Shown: in pieces, positions 13,449-15,126 of the stretch
Layout: the number at the start of each line of letters is the position of its first letter
Numbering within the stretch: the first letter of the stretch is position 1
Assembly (NCBI GenBank): GCA_041907145.1
Contig: JAYRHW010000185.1
Coordinates: forward strand, 1 to 15,126
Source of the DNA: JAFLCA01 sp041907145
Lineage (GTDB): Bacteria; Bdellovibrionota_C; UBA2361; JAFLCA01
DNA length: 15,126 bases
Reading direction: 5' to 3'
Position numbers and translations under genes: made by a program
Notes under the pieces: generated by a model
Told to the model about the DNA's origin: nothing
Databases searched by the model: none
What the model saw: the letters and a program-made list of their open reading frames with translations, nothing else

Positions 13449-15125
13449 TTACTCCTTATAATCATGAGCCTGGCTTTCGAAGAGCGTGCGATATTGCGCG
13501 CAGCGCTCCATCAATTCCGAGTGCGTACCCTCATCGAGGACTTGCCCTCCGTCCAGAACCACGATTCGATCCGCGCGCCGCACTGCCCCGAGGTAATGCG
13601 TCGAGAAGATCACGGTTTGACCGGGCGTCTCATGGAACAGCGTGTTCCAGAAGTCGCGCGCCGCTTCCGGGTCGATCGCCGCTGTCGGCTCATCGAGCAC
13701 CATCAGCGGAGCGCCGCTATACAATAGGGACGCCAGGGCCAGTTTTTGCAGCTGACCACCAGACGGCTCCTCACTGTTCTTGTAGTCGCGCCCGAGCTGC
13801 TGTGAGTATCCGGCAGGATAGTCTGCAACGAACGACGCCGCGCCGCTGCGCTTCGCCGCCCATCGTATCCGCTCCTGATCCGGCGCCTCACCTGCGCGGC
13901 TGAGAGCTATGAACTCGTCAACCTTGAGGTTGAAGTGCTGAATATTCTGCGGGAGACAAGCCACCGTACGCCGGAGCGTACTTCGGTCCAGATCCTGCAG
14001 ACGGACTCCGCCCAGCAACACTTCGCCTTGATCGGGGTCGAACAGGCGCACCATCACGGACTTCAGCGTGGTCTTGCCGGCACCATTGATGCCGACTAAA
14101 GCCAGCTTTTGTCCCGCTGCGACCCGCAACGTAAGACCTTTAATGACCTCGCGTGATCGCCTTCCGGCTCCCTGTGGGTAGCCGAAACGCACTGCGTTCA
14201 GCTCCAGCGAAACACCTTCGGACGTGACCAACGGCTGCACGCCGCTTTCCGGGAAATGTGTGCGTGATTCCAGCGCCATCATCTCCTGGAATCCCGTCAC
14301 GTAGAGCGACTGACCAAGCTGCCGTCCGGCAACGGTCGCCACCTCTCCCAAGCTCGAAGCGAACAGAGACAGCGCGCCGAGGAAAAAGACGAAGTTCGCC
14401 ACCTCGAGACGGTGCTCAATCACGCTCTGAATCAGGACATAGGCGGCGAACACCACCGTCGACATTCCGATAAGAACGCAGATCACGCGTTTAGCGATGC
14501 TGCTGCGTTCAATCGAATCGTACTCCTCGATTGCAGCTGCAATCTGCTTGGCGAAGCGCCCCGCGAACCAATGCGCGGCGCCGAACACTTGCAGATACGA
14601 CAGCGGCTTCGATTCGAGCACGTTGCTGCGGTCTTCCCAGAACCGCCGCCACCAATCGCTCTGCCGTTCATCGACCTTGAACTGACGATAGGCGTGCATG
14701 CCTTCGTAGATCATGGTCGGGAGCATCCCCGCGACGATGAGCAGGCATAGGCCGGCATCGAAGCGGAAGATCATCACACCGGCGATCAGTCCCAACGCGA
14801 TAGCGCGTGCAAACATGATCTGGGCTTTCAGCAGTGCCATGATGCGCCATACGGCACGCTCACGAACCTGCTGGATCTTGTCCTTCAGGTCAGGGTCGCT
14901 GTAGGTAACTGGATCGAGATCCGGTACCTTCATAACCTGGGCCTGTTGGACGTGCACGAAAGCCCAGTGATCAATCAGCTGATCGATCACCGACATGACC
15001 AGAGGCAGGGCCCCCATCAAGAGCAAAGCTGCTGCCAGGCCGAGCGCTTCGGGACTGAGGCTCGACAATTGCTTGCCGTGCATTAGCCCTTCGATCACCT
15101 GACCCGAGCTCCAGCTCATCAGGAA
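13449..15125 (-). CDS. ABC exporter, fused membrane and ATPase domains, N-terminus cut off
   Basis: This is a half-transporter of the ABC-B/MsbA-like exporter type. The frame is open past the first ATG (15119) to the window edge, and only about five membrane helices are visible (about 24-45, 103-118, 122-137, 211-231 and 242-258, counting from that Met). The first helix is therefore probably outside the window. The nucleotide-binding domain has all its motifs: Walker A GINGAGKTT (343-351), Q-loop Gln391 in CLPQNIQHF, signature PSGGQ (452-456), Walker B LMVLDEPTA (472-480) and His508 in FSTHYL. The signature is PSGGQ rather than the usual LSGGQ. The LDPVTYSDPDLKDKIQQ segment between helices resembles peptide or lantibiotic-type exporters such as NisT, but the substrate cannot be deduced. 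A strong terminator follows it. Confidence 0.92.
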   Translation of the reverse strand, partial: FLMSWSSGQVIEGLMHGKQLSSLSPEALGLAAALLLMGALPLVMSVIDQLIDHWAFVHVQQAQVMKVPDLDPVTYSDPDLKDKIQQVRERAVWRIMALLKAQIMFARAIALGLIAGVMIFRFDAGLCLLIVAGMLPTMIYEGMHAYRQFKVDERQSDWWRRFWEDRSNVLESKPLSYLQVFGAAHWFAGRFAKQIAAAIEEYDSIERSSIAKRVICVLIGMSTVVFAAYVLIQSVIEHRLEVANFVFFLGALSLFASSLGEVATVAGRQLGQSLYVTGFQEMMALESRTHFPESGVQPLVTSEGVSLELNAVRFGYPQGAGRRSREVIKGLTLRVAAGQKLALVGINGAGKTTLKSVMVRLFDPDQGEVLLGGVRLQDLDRSTLRRTVACLPQNIQHFNLKVDEFIALSRAGEAPDQERIRWAAKRSGAASFVADYPAGYSQQLGRDYKNSEEPSGGQLQKLALASLLYSGAPLMVLDEPTAAIDPEAARDFWNTLFHETPGQTVIFSTHYLGAVRRADRIVVLDGGQVLDEGTHSELMERCAQYRTLFESQAHDYKE

Positions 15126-15126
15126 G

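Overview
The window reads as ordinary chromosomal DNA of a moderately GC-rich bacterium, probably a Gram-negative. I see no phage, transposon, CRISPR, rRNA or tRNA genes. The lineage cannot be fixed from the sequence alone. The small membrane protein with a C-terminal zinc ribbon (CPRCGYD...CPECG) resembles a C-terminal ribbon common in Planctomycetota and related groups. The tandem Lrp-type regulator, the large membrane protein with a GT-C-like layout and the single-chain pyruvate carboxylase occur in several groups, including deltaproteobacterial lineages. I leave the assignment open.

Layout, left to right. (1) A cysteine-rich, probably exported protein of unknown function runs in from the left edge (+). 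It converges with a small membrane/zinc-ribbon protein (-). (2) A leader-like stretch of 245 bp follows, holding a long hairpin and a 23-codon ORF with a near-perfect ribosome binding site. (3) A multi-membrane-span protein of an uncharacterised GT-C-like family (-) and an aldo/keto reductase of the Kv-beta/YghZ type (-) come next. (4) A complete four-domain pyruvate carboxylase (+) is divergent from the reductase and ends three bases from the stop of an unrecognised 418-aa protein (-). (5) A bacterial ionotropic-glutamate-receptor-like channel (-) is divergent from a tandem-duplicated Lrp/AsnC-type regulator (+). The 310-bp gap between them carries a striking AT-rich array of TTTTACATT half-sites. 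(6) A cytidine/guanine-deaminase-fold protein (+) keeps its zinc ligands but has Leu where the catalytic Glu should be. (7) An ABC exporter half-transporter with fused ATPase (-) runs off the right edge.

Neighbouring genes mostly alternate in strand and have their own signals: three clear rho-independent terminators (two on -, one on +) and several strong Shine-Dalgarno sites. Most are therefore probably single-gene transcription units. The best functional link is the divergent pair of amino-acid-type receptor channel and Lrp-type regulator, whose shared intergenic region carries two operator-like palindromes overlapping candidate promoters in both directions. The most unusual single protein is the deaminase homologue without its catalytic glutamate. 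I found no clearly new multi-gene system. The regulator/receptor pair and the altered deaminase are the best candidates for a second look.
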